DNA of 64,000 bases from an uncultured Akkermansia sp. Lineage in GTDB: Bacteria > Verrucomicrobiota > Verrucomicrobiia > Verrucomicrobiales > Akkermansiaceae. Below the pieces are notes generated by a model. That model ran no database searches, was not told the DNA's origin, and worked only from the letters and a program-made list of their open reading frames with translations. Within the stretch, counting starts at the first letter, position 1; every line of letters begins with the position of its first letter. A program made the translations under genes and the position numbers. This document shows, in pieces, positions 9,657 through 17,574 of the stretch. The DNA lies in NCBI GenBank assembly GCA_900548895.1, contig URLZ01000007.1, positions 1-64,000 on the forward strand. Direction: 5' to 3'.

Positions 9657-9698
9657 ACTCCGTTTTTATCGGTATTGTGCTGTAACGTGTATGCATAA

Positions 9699-9726
9699 GG
9701 CGTGCCGGGCGAAAGCCCGGCACGCC
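9699..9726. terminator. hairpin between convergent genes
   Basis: A perfect 12-base-pair stem, GGCGTGCCGGGC and its complement, closed by a GAAA tetraloop. It sits between the porin (+) and the small gene on the minus strand. It lacks a clear T-tract on either side but could end transcription from both. Confidence 0.6.
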
Positions 9727-9775
9727 GAACTGCGTCAGGGAAGGCGAAACGCGTTGCCGCAGTCGCCGCAGTCAA

Positions 9776-10096
9776 TCAGGCACGGCGGCTCCCGGCCCCA
9801 CGGCTGCGCAGCAGGCGACGGCTCATGCTGTTCTCCGCACCGCCGGCCTTGTTCGCCAGCGCCGTGCGACTCTCACCCGACTTCTCGGCCTCCTTTTTCG
9901 GAGACTCGCCTTCGGGCTGCGCTTGGCGGCTGCGCTGCAGGCGGCGGCTCGGGCTGTTCTCCGGGCCTCCGGCCTTGTTCGCCAGCGCGCGGTCGAGGGG
10001 CGAGGCCTCAGCAGCGCTCAGGCCGGCTGGGGTGATGAGAAGGGCGGCAGCGGCCAGCAGGATGAGGCCGTTCATACGGAAGGGAATTTTAGTCAT
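9776..10096 (-). CDS. small secreted protein with an internal 21-residue duplication
   Basis: Unrecognised protein of 106 residues. An N-terminal signal peptide (NGLILLAAAALLITPAGLSAAEA) leads to a short basic mature part. This contains two copies of a motif reading LANKAGG-x-ENS-x-SRRL-x-RSR, separated by a Glu/Lys-rich linker. The copies are also similar as DNA (near 9805-9862 and 9930-9986), so the gene grew by internal duplication. ATG 10075 (MNGLILL) is an alternative start. It is convergent to the porin and downstream of the Cys/His-rich secreted gene on the same strand, next to the metal-export genes. A metal-related role is only a contextual guess. Confidence 0.5.
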   Translation of the reverse strand: MTKIPFRMNGLILLAAAALLITPAGLSAAEASPLDRALANKAGGPENSPSRRLQRSRQAQPEGESPKKEAEKSGESRTALANKAGGAENSMSRRLLRSRGAGSRRA

Positions 10097-10235
10097 ATGT
10101 ATCTGGAAGTTAAACGTTAAAAGATGAGATCAAGGGCGGCTTCGAGCCGTCGTGAACAACAGCGCACCGAGCGGTGCACCAACGGCATGGGGGAAGAGAC
10201 GGCGACGTCGCCCTCCCCGCACGGATCTCCAACGC

Positions 10236-10643
10236 TCAACAACGCAGAGGACGACAGCCGGCGGAACGCGGCAGGCAGGCGCAGCGGTCGCCGATCTCCC
10301 ACGCGGAAGTCATCCCGGCAGCGAGCGTGCATCCGGACACGACCTCCGGCGGGGAGTTCAGGGCGTGAGGCAACGCTGTCGGAGCCGTCCGACGACCGGC
10401 GTCATCCAGCAGGCTCAGCGACCGATAGTGGTGGTGATGCGGCTCGAGACTGCCGCAGAAGCCCTCACCGAAGCTCTCTGGCCTTGCCTCATCCACCTGA
10501 TCATACGACGCCACGGACTGAGCCGGGCAGAAGCCCTCCGCATGGCAACAGGGCACCGGCAACTCGAGCGCCGGCCCGAGCAGAAACAGGGGAGCCAGCA
10601 ACCAGAGCAGCAGCGCCATCACCTGTGAGAGCACACACTTCAT
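10236..10643 (-). CDS. secreted Cys/His-rich small protein next to metal repressor
   Basis: Unrecognised protein of about 135 residues. The chosen start (MKCVLSQVMALLLWLLAPLFLLGPALE) gives a clean signal peptide; an upstream in-frame ATG at 10757 would bury it. The mature part has a CCHAEGFC cluster, a PHHHHY tract and later single cysteines ending in CACLPRSAGCRPLRC, so metal binding or several disulfides are plausible. It is transcribed away from the ArsR-type gene and shares its AT-rich intergenic region, so it could belong to the same metal response. GC composition makes spurious frames common here; the signal peptide is the main argument for reality. Confidence 0.5.
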   Translation of the reverse strand: MKCVLSQVMALLLWLLAPLFLLGPALELPVPCCHAEGFCPAQSVASYDQVDEARPESFGEGFCGSLEPHHHHYRSLSLLDDAGRRTAPTALPHALNSPPEVVSGCTLAAGMTSAWEIGDRCACLPRSAGCRPLRC

Positions 10644-10724
10644 CGTCTTTTTGAGGCAATAGCACTCTTCCCCCTCGTTAGTCAATGCAAACTTCAAAAA
10701 AAAGAGATTTTTTTCATTTTGCGC

Positions 10725-10753
10725 TTGCCAAAAGGGGGCAAGAGTTGTATTAA
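10725..10753 (+). promoter_or_regulatory. promoter of the ArsR-type regulator and metal ATPase
   Basis: TTGCCA at 10725-10730, 17 bases, TATTAA at 10748-10753. The predicted start of transcription near 10760 lies inside the inverted repeat described separately, about 16 bases before ATG 10776. Confidence 0.65.
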
Positions 10754-10755
10754 AC

Positions 10756-10775
10756 ATTCAAGCAACCGTTTGAAT
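10756..10775. promoter_or_regulatory. ArsR/SmtB-type operator
   Basis: Perfect inverted repeat ATTCAA-N8-TTGAAT, directly between the -10 box and the start codon. Operators of SmtB, CadC and CzrA are AT-rich dyads of this kind covering the transcription start, so autorepression relieved by metal is likely. Confidence 0.65.
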
Positions 10776-11096
10776 ATGTCCTGTCAATTCACCACGGAAA
10801 TGGCCGAGCAGCTGCCACCGGACGAAGACATCTGCGACTTGGCTGACTTTTTCAAAGTCTTCGGTGACAGCTCGCGGCTCCGCGTGCTCTGGGCCCTGCA
10901 TCAGGGAGAACTCTGCGTGACGCACCTCGCCGAGATGCTCAACATGAGTGCCGCGGCTGTCTCCCATCAGCTCAAGATTCTCCGCCAGAGCCACCTCGTG
11001 CGCACCCGCCGCGACGGCAAAAACATCTATTACTCCCTCGCGGACGACCACGTGCAGAAAATCCTCGACATGGGGCTCGAGCACATCTACGAATAA
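10776..11096 (+). CDS. metal-sensing repressor, ArsR/SmtB family
   Basis: Winged-helix repressor of 106 residues. The recognition region is ELCVTHLAEMLNMSAAAVSHQLKILRQSHLV, followed by the wing RRDGKNIYYSL. The C-terminal helix carries D90, H92, H103 and E106 with the spacing of the alpha-5 zinc/cobalt site of SmtB and CzrA. The CadC-type alpha-3 cysteine pair is absent (CVT instead of CVC), which argues for Zn/Co sensing over Cd/Pb/As sensing. The start at 10776 is set by the operator and promoter; the in-frame ATG at 10719 would place coding sequence over the -35 box. It should control itself and the ATPase 57 bases downstream. Confidence 0.88.
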   Translation: MSCQFTTEMAEQLPPDEDICDLADFFKVFGDSSRLRVLWALHQGELCVTHLAEMLNMSAAAVSHQLKILRQSHLVRTRRDGKNIYYSLADDHVQKILDMGLEHIYE

Positions 11097-11153
11097 ACTT
11101 CTCCCCAACCGCCCTTTGAATCCTCGTCAACCACTCTCAACAATCAAACGCTT

Positions 11154-13250
11154 ATGCAATTATTTAACGCAATAGACACCATTCAGGAAAAGCTCGCCGG
11201 CTGGAAGGTCATCGGGTTTTCAGCCATCTGCCTCGGTCTGAGCCTCTGGGGCAGCCTCGGAGGACCGCAAGCGCTGATTCCCCTGGCTTGGGGCAGCGTG
11301 ATTCTCAACGGCGTGCCGATTCTCATCAAGGCCTTCAAGGTCATCTTTCTGGGGCATCGTCTCAACGCCGCCGTACTGACGTCGATGGGTATGCTCGCCT
11401 CGCTGGCCATCGGGCAGTATTTCGCCGCCGGTGAGATTGCGCTCATCATGGCGATCGGCGAGATGCTCGAACACGGCACGCTGACGCGAGCCCGCCGCGG
11501 TCTGCGCGAGCTCATTGCCCTGAGCCCGGATCAAGCGCGTCGTCTGGTGAGCGAGACGCCGAAGAAGCATTGCTGCTGTTGCTGCGGGAACAAGGAGCAG
11601 AAGAGCTCGGAGGCGGGCGCCTCTGCAGGCGCAGCTCGGGCGGAGGCGGCCTCCGGCAGCTGCTGCTCGATGCCGACCAATGACGAAGAGGCTGTTGCGG
11701 CCCAGAAGGCCCGCAGCGAGCGCGGTGCTGACCTGAGCATCACCGCGGCGGACGAGGAGCTGGTGCCGACGGACAGCCTGCGCCGCGGCGACCGCCTGCG
11801 CATCCGCCCGGGCGAGAGCATCCCGGCCGACGGCGTGGTGCTGAAGGGCGAGAGCACGGTTGACCAGTCCATCCTCACCGGCGAGCCCCTGCCCCTCGAC
11901 AAGGGTGTGGGTGATACCGTCTTCGCCGGCTGCATCAACGGGCCGGGCTGCCTCGAAATCGAGGTGACGCGCGACGCGTCGGACTCCTCCCTCAAGCGCC
12001 TCATTCGCCTCGTGCAGGAGGCCGGGCAGAAGCAGGCGCCGATTCAGCGCGAGGCCGATCGCTGGGCTCAGTGGCTGATTCCCTTTGCCATGCTCCTCGC
12101 CGTGGTCGGCTTCATCGTGCTGCGCGTCAACGGCTACAGCTATGATGAAGCACTGCTGCGCGCGGTGACGGTGCTGGTGGTCTTCTGCCCCTGCTCTCTG
12201 GTGCTCGCCACGCCGACGAGCATTGCCGCCGCCATCGGTCAGGCGACGAAGCACGGCGTCATCATCAAGTCCGGCGAAGCGCTCGAGGCGCTCGGGCGCG
12301 TTGATACGATCGCCTTCGACAAAACAGGCACGCTGACCTGTGGGCGCCCCGAGCTCACCGAGCTCATCAGCGTGGGTTCCCTGGGCCGCGATGAACTGCT
12401 GCGCACGGCCGCTGCTCTCGAAGCCGGCAGCGAGCACCCGCTGGCACAGGCGATCGTGCGGGCGGCAGACGGCCCGCTGCCCCCCGCCGAGCACTTCCGC
12501 GCCACGGCCGGACGCGGCGTTGAGGCGGAGTTGAACGGGAAGCGCTGGATCTGCGGCAGTGAAGAGGCTCTGCGGGAAAGCGGCATCGTGCCGACGGCGG
12601 AGCAACAGGCGCAGCTCGACGCGCTGCGCAACAAGGGCATGGCCACCGTTCTGCTGGGCAGCGAAGGGAAACTCGAGGGCCTGCTGGCGCTCAGCGACCG
12701 GCCGCGCGAGGAGACGCGTGAAGTGCTGGGCGAGCTGACACAGCGCCGCGTCATGCTCACGGGTGACCACGAGCTGGCCGCGAACCACCTGGCCGAGACG
12801 CTGGGCATCGACAGCGTGCACGCCTCGCTGCTCCCCGGGCAGAAGTCCGCCATCGTCGAGGCGCTCCAGCGGCAGGGCTGCCGCGTCGCCATGGTCGGCG
12901 ACGGCATCAACGACGCGCCCGCGCTCAAGGCCGCGCAGGTCGGCATCGCCATGAGCAAGCCCGGCAGCGACATCGCCACCGAGGCCGCGGACGTGGCCCT
13001 GATGCAGGACGGCCTGCGCCGCCTGCCCTACCTCATGCGCCTCGGGCGGGCCACCATCAACACCATCCGCTTCAACATCAGCCTCTCGCTCATCATCAAC
13101 ATCATCGCCGTGACGATGAGCCTCATGGGGCTGCTCAACCCCGTCACCGGCGCCCTGGTGCACAACGCCGGCTCCGTCCTCGTCGTCTTCAACGCCGCCC
13201 TGCTCTACGACCGCCGCTTCGACAAGTTGAAGAAGGAGCAGCAGGCCTGA
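11154..13250 (+). CDS. P1B-type heavy-metal-exporting ATPase
   Basis: Inner-membrane ATP-driven metal exporter of 698 residues with no N-terminal HMA domain. Visible motifs: TGE actuator loop (SILTGEPLPLDKG), CPC in the sixth helix (C345-P-C347), phosphorylation site DKTGT (D389), SEHPLAQAI, and MVGDGINDAPALK. Between the second helix and the actuator lies a metal-binding-like loop with CCCCC (residues 140-144) and a CC pair (170-171), which may replace the HMA domain. The last helix reads ALVHNAGSVLVVFNAALLYD; the Asp of ZntA/CadA-type pumps is not there, so the substrate (Zn, Cd, Co, Cu) is uncertain. It follows the SmtB-like repressor and is probably in one operon with it. Confidence 0.88.
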   Translation: MQLFNAIDTIQEKLAGWKVIGFSAICLGLSLWGSLGGPQALIPLAWGSVILNGVPILIKAFKVIFLGHRLNAAVLTSMGMLASLAIGQYFAAGEIALIMAIGEMLEHGTLTRARRGLRELIALSPDQARRLVSETPKKHCCCCCGNKEQKSSEAGASAGAARAEAASGSCCSMPTNDEEAVAAQKARSERGADLSITAADEELVPTDSLRRGDRLRIRPGESIPADGVVLKGESTVDQSILTGEPLPLDKGVGDTVFAGCINGPGCLEIEVTRDASDSSLKRLIRLVQEAGQKQAPIQREADRWAQWLIPFAMLLAVVGFIVLRVNGYSYDEALLRAVTVLVVFCPCSLVLATPTSIAAAIGQATKHGVIIKSGEALEALGRVDTIAFDKTGTLTCGRPELTELISVGSLGRDELLRTAAALEAGSEHPLAQAIVRAADGPLPPAEHFRATAGRGVEAELNGKRWICGSEEALRESGIVPTAEQQAQLDALRNKGMATVLLGSEGKLEGLLALSDRPREETREVLGELTQRRVMLTGDHELAANHLAETLGIDSVHASLLPGQKSAIVEALQRQGCRVAMVGDGINDAPALKAAQVGIAMSKPGSDIATEAADVALMQDGLRRLPYLMRLGRATINTIRFNISLSLIINIIAVTMSLMGLLNPVTGALVHNAGSVLVVFNAALLYDRRFDKLKKEQQA

Positions 13251-13644
13251 GCGGCCCCCTGACAGGATCCGAATTCAAAGGACACCGAAGGACCCCGAAA
13301 AAAATCCCTCGCCCTCTCTGTCGGCGCCGCAGCCGAGCCCTCCGCTCGCCGCGGCGCAACGCCCGAGCCTCACCGCAGGCCTCCGGGCGGGCAGAGCGGG
13401 CGGGGGATTTCAAGATTTTCCCGATTCCCTGCGGACGTCACCCCCTGTGATCAAGAGGGAGCAAAGGGACGCCGAAAAAGGGACGGCCGCGGGAACGCAC
13501 ACGGCCCTCGAAGCCGCGGACGCGATGATCGACGCAAGAGGCCCGACCTCGTGTAGCTCTGCAACGGGTTGACCTCCGGCCCGGCGCGGCAGAGCACTCG
13601 CCTGCCGCGCCCTTTCGTCCTCGGCCGTCAACTCTCCCCGAAGC
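13251..13644. other. intergenic region between convergent genes, with hairpin
   Basis: No gene seen. It holds a 10-base-pair hairpin at 13583-13611 (GGCGCGGCAG, 9-base loop, CTGCCGCGCC) and a longer inverted pair (ATCCC-T-CGCCC near 13306, GGGCGGGGGAT near 13400). Neither has a strong T-tract. They may end the two converging transcripts. Confidence 0.4.
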
Positions 13645-14523
13645 TCAGGGCCGGATGGTGTGGGGATTGTTCGAAGGATTATTGCTCGCCGGCAGCTCGC
13701 CGCGAGGGCGCAGGCCTGAGGCTCGAGCGGGGCGAACCACCGGGCGCACAATCGTGCGCGGGTGCACAATCGGCCGCGGCCCGATCGCGGGCCCGTAATA
13801 ATAGGGCGGCACCACGATCGAGGGACGCGAAGGCGGAACCACCACCGTCGTGTTGCCCGTATTTTTCTGCACCTTCTCCAACTGCTGGCGCAGCGATTCA
13901 TTGTCGCGGCTCAGGCGCTTGTTGTCATCCTGAGCGGCGTCGAGCTTTTTCTCCAGCTCGGCAATCTGATCGCGCAGCGCCTTCTCGGAACGGGCGCGAT
14001 CCAGATACTCCTTGCGGGCATCATCGTAAAAAGCCTGAGAGGACTTGACGGCGTCGGCGAAGCGCTCGGCTTCGGAGGCCAGCCCGAGGCGCTTCGCCTC
14101 GCGCTGATTCCAGAGCGAGGCCACATACTCCGCCACGCGCGCGTCCAGCGACACGAGCGGACTGCACATGCCCAACACATCCGTCCCCGTCATGTAGCGC
14201 GGGTGCAGCCCGGCATCCGAGAGATTTTGCCGCACGAGCGCCTCCTTCTCCAAGCGTCGGGCCTCGCGCTGCTCCGCCTCGCGGCGGATGGCATCCCGGC
14301 GCGCCTGAATGTCCTCGGGGCGCATCTCGAAGCGCTCCTGAAGCTCCTGGGGCAGCAGATCCGCCTTCACCTTGCGCATGCCGTCGCGGTAGCGCACCTG
14401 CACAAAATCCATCCCGCGGCGAATCACCTCGGCATCGGGCAGAACCGTCGAGTCATTGAGTTGAAAATCCTCGGCCAAAGCGGCGACCGAGCCGAGAGCA
14501 AGCAACAGGAGAGCGCGTTTCAT
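13645..14523 (-). CDS. periplasmic coiled-coil protein, unknown
   Basis: Unrecognised protein of 292 residues. It has a signal peptide (MKRALLLLALGSVAALAEDF) and a short N-terminal beta-like domain typical of verrucomicrobial secreted proteins (LNDSTVLPDAEVIRRGMDFVQVRY). A long charged helical region follows (about residues 60-105 and again 165-230), with a clear coiled coil ending DNESLRQQLEKVQ. The C-terminal tail is rich in Pro, Val, Tyr and Arg (PPSRPSIVVPPYYYGP). Its start codon overlaps the stop of the ankyrin gene by four bases (ATGA), so the two are translated from one mRNA. Confidence 0.7.
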   Translation of the reverse strand: MKRALLLLALGSVAALAEDFQLNDSTVLPDAEVIRRGMDFVQVRYRDGMRKVKADLLPQELQERFEMRPEDIQARRDAIRREAEQREARRLEKEALVRQNLSDAGLHPRYMTGTDVLGMCSPLVSLDARVAEYVASLWNQREAKRLGLASEAERFADAVKSSQAFYDDARKEYLDRARSEKALRDQIAELEKKLDAAQDDNKRLSRDNESLRQQLEKVQKNTGNTTVVVPPSRPSIVVPPYYYGPAIGPRPIVHPRTIVRPVVRPARASGLRPRGELPASNNPSNNPHTIRP

Positions 14524-15335
14524 AGTGTCGGGTATACGGGTGGGGTGTCAAGCAGGCGATTGATATCCGTGAGCGTGGAGAAACTGGAAGCATTGCGGCC
14601 CTCGGCATTGCAGCGCTTCGGGTCCGCCCCGGCCTCGAGCAGCAGGCGCACGCAGGCGACATCCTGCGCCATCGCCGCGTAAATCAGCGGCGTCGAGCCC
14701 TCGGCATCGGCGAGATCGGGGTCCGCGCCGCGGCTCAGCAGCAGCGTCACCACGGGAGCGCAGGAATTCTGGGCAGCGGCGCAGAGCAGCGTGCTGCCCT
14801 CAACGGGCTCATTGACGCCCACCCCGGCATCGAGCAGCATGGCCAAACTCTTCTCCCGGCGGGCGGAAGCCGCCAGCAGCGCCGCGCGCGCCTTCAGCTC
14901 CGCCGGCAAGGCCGCGGGATTCTCCAGCAGGCGCTTCAGCACATCCACCTTGCCGAGAGAGGCCGCCAGCGTCAGGAGACAATCGCCGGACTCATCAACC
15001 GCGCAGGGATCCGCTCCCTGCCTCCAGGCATCGTAATGGCTCCGATACGCCTCCGCGAGCGCATCATCGGCAGAGCGCTGCATCGCCACCGAGATGAGCA
15101 CGCCCGCCATCATCAGATACAGCACCCCCCAGACCACTCCCGCGGATCCGCCGCGGCGCGCGAGCACGCGCGCCACCGCCACCGCGATGTAGCTCACCGC
15201 CAGCGTCACGCAGAGCGTCAGCAGCACGGCATCCGCCACACTGCCGACCTCCTCATCCGCCACGGCCGACATCGTGCGGCTGAGCACCGCGCAGAGCACC
15301 ACCAGCAGCAACAGGGGGTTGAAAAACTTAGCCAT
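14520..15335 (-). CDS. membrane-anchored ankyrin-repeat protein
   Basis: About 271 residues. Three hydrophobic segments span roughly residues 5-90 (PLLLLVVLCAVL; AVLLTLCVTLAVSYIAVAVA; GVVWGVLYLMMAGVLISVAM). About four ankyrin repeats follow (CLLTLAASLGKVDVLKRLLE; GSTLLCAAAQNSCAPVVTLLLSRGADPD; GSTPLIYAAMAQDVACVRLLLEAGADP). The repeats probably bind a partner protein on one face of the membrane. The start at 15335 (MAKFFNPL) is supported by a promoter just upstream on this strand (TCGACA rc at 15368-15373, TATACA rc at 15345-15350, 17-base spacer). The gene is divergent from the deaminase gene and translationally coupled to the coiled-coil gene. Confidence 0.78.
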   Translation of the reverse strand: MAKFFNPLLLLVVLCAVLSRTMSAVADEEVGSVADAVLLTLCVTLAVSYIAVAVARVLARRGGSAGVVWGVLYLMMAGVLISVAMQRSADDALAEAYRSHYDAWRQGADPCAVDESGDCLLTLAASLGKVDVLKRLLENPAALPAELKARAALLAASARREKSLAMLLDAGVGVNEPVEGSTLLCAAAQNSCAPVVTLLLSRGADPDLADAEGSTPLIYAAMAQDVACVRLLLEAGADPKRCNAEGRNASSFSTLTDINRLLDTPPVYPTL

Positions 15336-15387
15336 CTGCCTCGTTGTATACCAGAATCCGCGCGCCCTGTCGAGCAGAATTTCAGCC

Positions 15388-15415
15388 TTGTCTGACAGCA
15401 ACTTTCTGCTATAGT
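15388..15415 (+). promoter_or_regulatory. leaderless promoter of the dCMP deaminase gene
   Basis: TTGTCT at 15388-15393, 16 bases, TATAGT at 15410-15415, then six bases to ATG 15422. It overlaps the divergent promoter of the ankyrin gene (15345-15373), so the two could interfere with each other. Confidence 0.65.
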
Positions 15416-15421
15416 AAGGCC

Positions 15422-15988
15422 ATGAGCCGCCTCTCCATCCCTCAGTACGTGATGGCCCTGGCGCACGTCGCTGCCCTGCGCTCAGAAGACCCCTACCGCA
15501 AAGTGGGTGCCGCCGCCCTCGACCGCGACAACCGCGTCATCGGCACCGCCTACAACGGCCTCTTCCCCGGCTTCACGGCGCCGAAAGGCTTCTGGACCTC
15601 TCGGCACGATCGACAGAAATACATGCTGCATGCGGAAATCAACCTCTGCAGCCTCTTCCGGCGCGGGGAAGCGCGCATCGTCGCCTGCACCACCATGCCC
15701 TGCACCTCCTGCATGCAGGCGCTGTGCGCCCACGGCGTGCGCACCATCTACTACGGGGAGACCTACGCCGACTCCGAGGCGCCGGCCATCGCGGCCATGT
15801 ACGGCGTCGAGCTCATCCAAGTCTCGGACTACCCGCTGGCACACGACTTCACCCTCGTGCACGACAGCCTTCCGCCCGTCGACGAGGTAACCCTCTCAGA
15901 CGGCACCGCCCCGCAGCAGCACCCCGAGGGCAGCGCGCCGGAGCGGCAGCATCAGCCCCATGACCAATCCGCCGAATCAGACGCTTAG
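15422..15988 (+). CDS. deoxycytidylate (dCMP) deaminase family protein
   Basis: Cytosolic zinc-dependent deaminase, likely converting dCMP to dUMP for thymidylate synthesis. The catalytic HAE is in MLHAEINLC and the second zinc motif is PCTSC in TTMPCTSCMQALCAHGV; the N-terminus SIPQYVMALAHVAALRSEDPYRKVGAA is typical of the dCMP/ComEB group. The 40 C-terminal residues (from about SLPPVDEVTLSD) are Gln/His/Pro-rich and look disordered. The end overlaps the next gene by 29 bases. The start at 15422 is fixed by promoter spacing; upstream codons in frame would lie over the promoter. Confidence 0.87.
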   Translation: MSRLSIPQYVMALAHVAALRSEDPYRKVGAAALDRDNRVIGTAYNGLFPGFTAPKGFWTSRHDRQKYMLHAEINLCSLFRRGEARIVACTTMPCTSCMQALCAHGVRTIYYGETYADSEAPAIAAMYGVELIQVSDYPLAHDFTLVHDSLPPVDEVTLSDGTAPQQHPEGSAPERQHQPHDQSAESDA

Positions 15989-16955
15989 CCCCCGTCAACG
16001 GGCCCTGCACGAAGCGGCTCTGCACGACCGCATGCGCGGCTGCCTGCTCGGCCTCATGTGCGGGGACGCCCTCGGCGCTCCCGTCGAGCGCAAGGATCGG
16101 GCGGAGCTGCACCGGCGCTTCCCCGAAGGGCTCCCCGGCCTCATCAGCGGCTGGGGCAACACCGCCCGCGTTGCCGCCGGCGACGTCACGGACGACAGTG
16201 AAATGGCCATCTGCCTGCTTGAAAGCCTCTGCCGCTGCCGAGGCTACCGAGCCGAAGACGCCCGCCGCAACTACGTGCGCTGGCTCAACACCGAGCCGCC
16301 CACCGTCGGCAGGACCACCGCCGCCGCGCTGCGGGGTGACGCGCAGCCCGACTCGCAGGCGAACGGTGCGCTCATGCGCATCGCCCCTCTGGCCATCTAC
16401 TCCTGCCTCGACGCCGGGCTCGACTGGAGCCGCGCCGCCGCGCAAGACGCGGCCATCACCCACGTGCACCCGCGCTGCGCCCACGCCAACATCATCTTCA
16501 CCGAGGCACTGCGGCTCGCCCTCAGCGGAGCCGGAACCGAGGCCATCCACCGCCGAGCCCTTGCGCGCGCCGAGCAGCTCGGCGACCGAGCCCTCGAACA
16601 GCGCCTGCTCGACGCCCGGCAAGGCCTGCCCGCGCTCGAACCGCGGGCCGGGTGGGTCGAAATCGCCTTTCAGGCCGCCTTCCGCCTGCTGCTGCTCTGC
16701 CGGGAGGCCTCGGACGTCGCCCCAGCGCTCTGCCGCCTCGCGGCCGAAGGCGGAGATCCCGACACCAACGCCGCCATCGCCGGAGCTCTCCTCGGCGCCC
16801 GCTTCGGCACCGCGGCCCTACCCGAAGACTGGCAGCAGAGCGTCCTTCGCGGCTCGACGACGCGTCCGGCCGACCTGAGGCCGGCGCGGGCCCTCGAATG
16901 CCTCAACGAAGCGATCCGTCAAAGCGGCGCCCCCCAAGGCGGCGCCTGCGCCTGA
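15960..16955 (+). CDS. ADP-ribosylglycohydrolase family protein
   Basis: All-helical hydrolase of the DraG/ARH family, 331 residues, which removes ADP-ribose from proteins or small substrates using two Mg or Mn ions. Metal-binding and family motifs are visible: GDALGAPVE, GDVTDDSEMA, NGALMRIAPLA, THVHPRC and the closing DTNAAIAGALLGARFG, which supplies metal-binding Asp. The start overlaps the dCMP deaminase gene by 29 bases, so the pair is translationally coupled. The substrate cannot be told. The ATG-proximal region (TNPPNQTLSPRQ) is unconserved; a later start is possible. Confidence 0.88.
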   Translation: MTNPPNQTLSPRQRALHEAALHDRMRGCLLGLMCGDALGAPVERKDRAELHRRFPEGLPGLISGWGNTARVAAGDVTDDSEMAICLLESLCRCRGYRAEDARRNYVRWLNTEPPTVGRTTAAALRGDAQPDSQANGALMRIAPLAIYSCLDAGLDWSRAAAQDAAITHVHPRCAHANIIFTEALRLALSGAGTEAIHRRALARAEQLGDRALEQRLLDARQGLPALEPRAGWVEIAFQAAFRLLLLCREASDVAPALCRLAAEGGDPDTNAAIAGALLGARFGTAALPEDWQQSVLRGSTTRPADLRPARALECLNEAIRQSGAPQGGACA

Positions 16956-17064
16956 GGGCCTTCCCTGCCCTCGCTCGGAGCGTCTCCGACTATCCGCCTC
17001 GACGCCGCGCCCTCTCTTGGAGCGCGCCCGATCGCTGCCCGCCGGAAAAGCTCAGCGCCGGGGC

Positions 17065-17100
17065 ACAAAAAAGCAGGGGATTCGCCGGAGCGAATCCCCT
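17065..17100 (-). terminator. intrinsic terminator of rpsF
   Basis: An 11-base-pair stem (AGGGGATTCGC with its complement, CGGA loop, 17075-17100), followed on the minus strand by T6 (complement of 17067-17072). It lies 30 bases beyond the rpsF stop. Confidence 0.88.
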
Positions 17101-17129
17101 GTGAAAACGAACAGTACGGAAGAGAGCCC

Positions 17130-17408
17130 TTACTTGACGCGGTAGTACTGGTAGTGAACGCGGTCGTCGATGGAGAGAGCCTCACGAGCAGCACGGGGAA
17201 CGGAGGGCTCTGCCTCGAAGGAGAAGCTCATGTACTGACCGAACTTCTGGTGGTCAGACTCATAAGCGAACTCGCGGCGACCGAGGTTCTTGGTCTCCGT
17301 AACCTTGGCGCCGACGGACTCAAGCTTCTCCGTCATCGCGGCGGTCAGCTCGTCAAGCGTGGCAGATCCCTTCATGTTCAGGACGATCAGTGCTTCGTAC
17401 TTTCTCAT
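17130..17408 (-). CDS. rpsF: 30S ribosomal protein S6
   Basis: A 92-residue ribosomal protein that binds S18 and 16S rRNA in the small-subunit platform. The start MRKYEALIVLN, the middle GRREFAYESDHQKFGQYMSF and the end VHYQYYRVK match the family. In many bacteria rpsF is followed by ssb and rpsR; here a strong terminator follows at once and it stands alone. A possible promoter on the minus strand (TTGCAT, 17 bases, CATCAT) gives a leader of about 55 bases. The high AT content upstream (17410-17470) fits strong expression. Confidence 0.93.
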   Translation of the reverse strand: MRKYEALIVLNMKGSATLDELTAAMTEKLESVGAKVTETKNLGRREFAYESDHQKFGQYMSFSFEAEPSVPRAAREALSIDDRVHYQYYRVK

Positions 17409-17521
17409 AACTGTGTTTGATGTAAGATATCGGGCTTTTTACGTAAAGCGGTGGCGTATGATGCACCTTTTCCGCACGGAATGCAAGTCTAAAATGCGCT
17501 CCGCATCAATTTTTCAGCACC

Positions 17522-17548
17522 GAAGCCGCGCCTCAGGGGCGCGGCTTC
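17522..17548. terminator. hairpin after kdsD
   Basis: An 11-base-pair stem (GAAGCCGCGCC and its complement, 5-base loop), 27 bases past the kdsD stop on the minus strand. No T-tract follows, so termination here is plausible but not certain. Confidence 0.5.
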
Positions 17549-17574
17549 AGCGACTCACGGAGCCCGTGCGGGGC

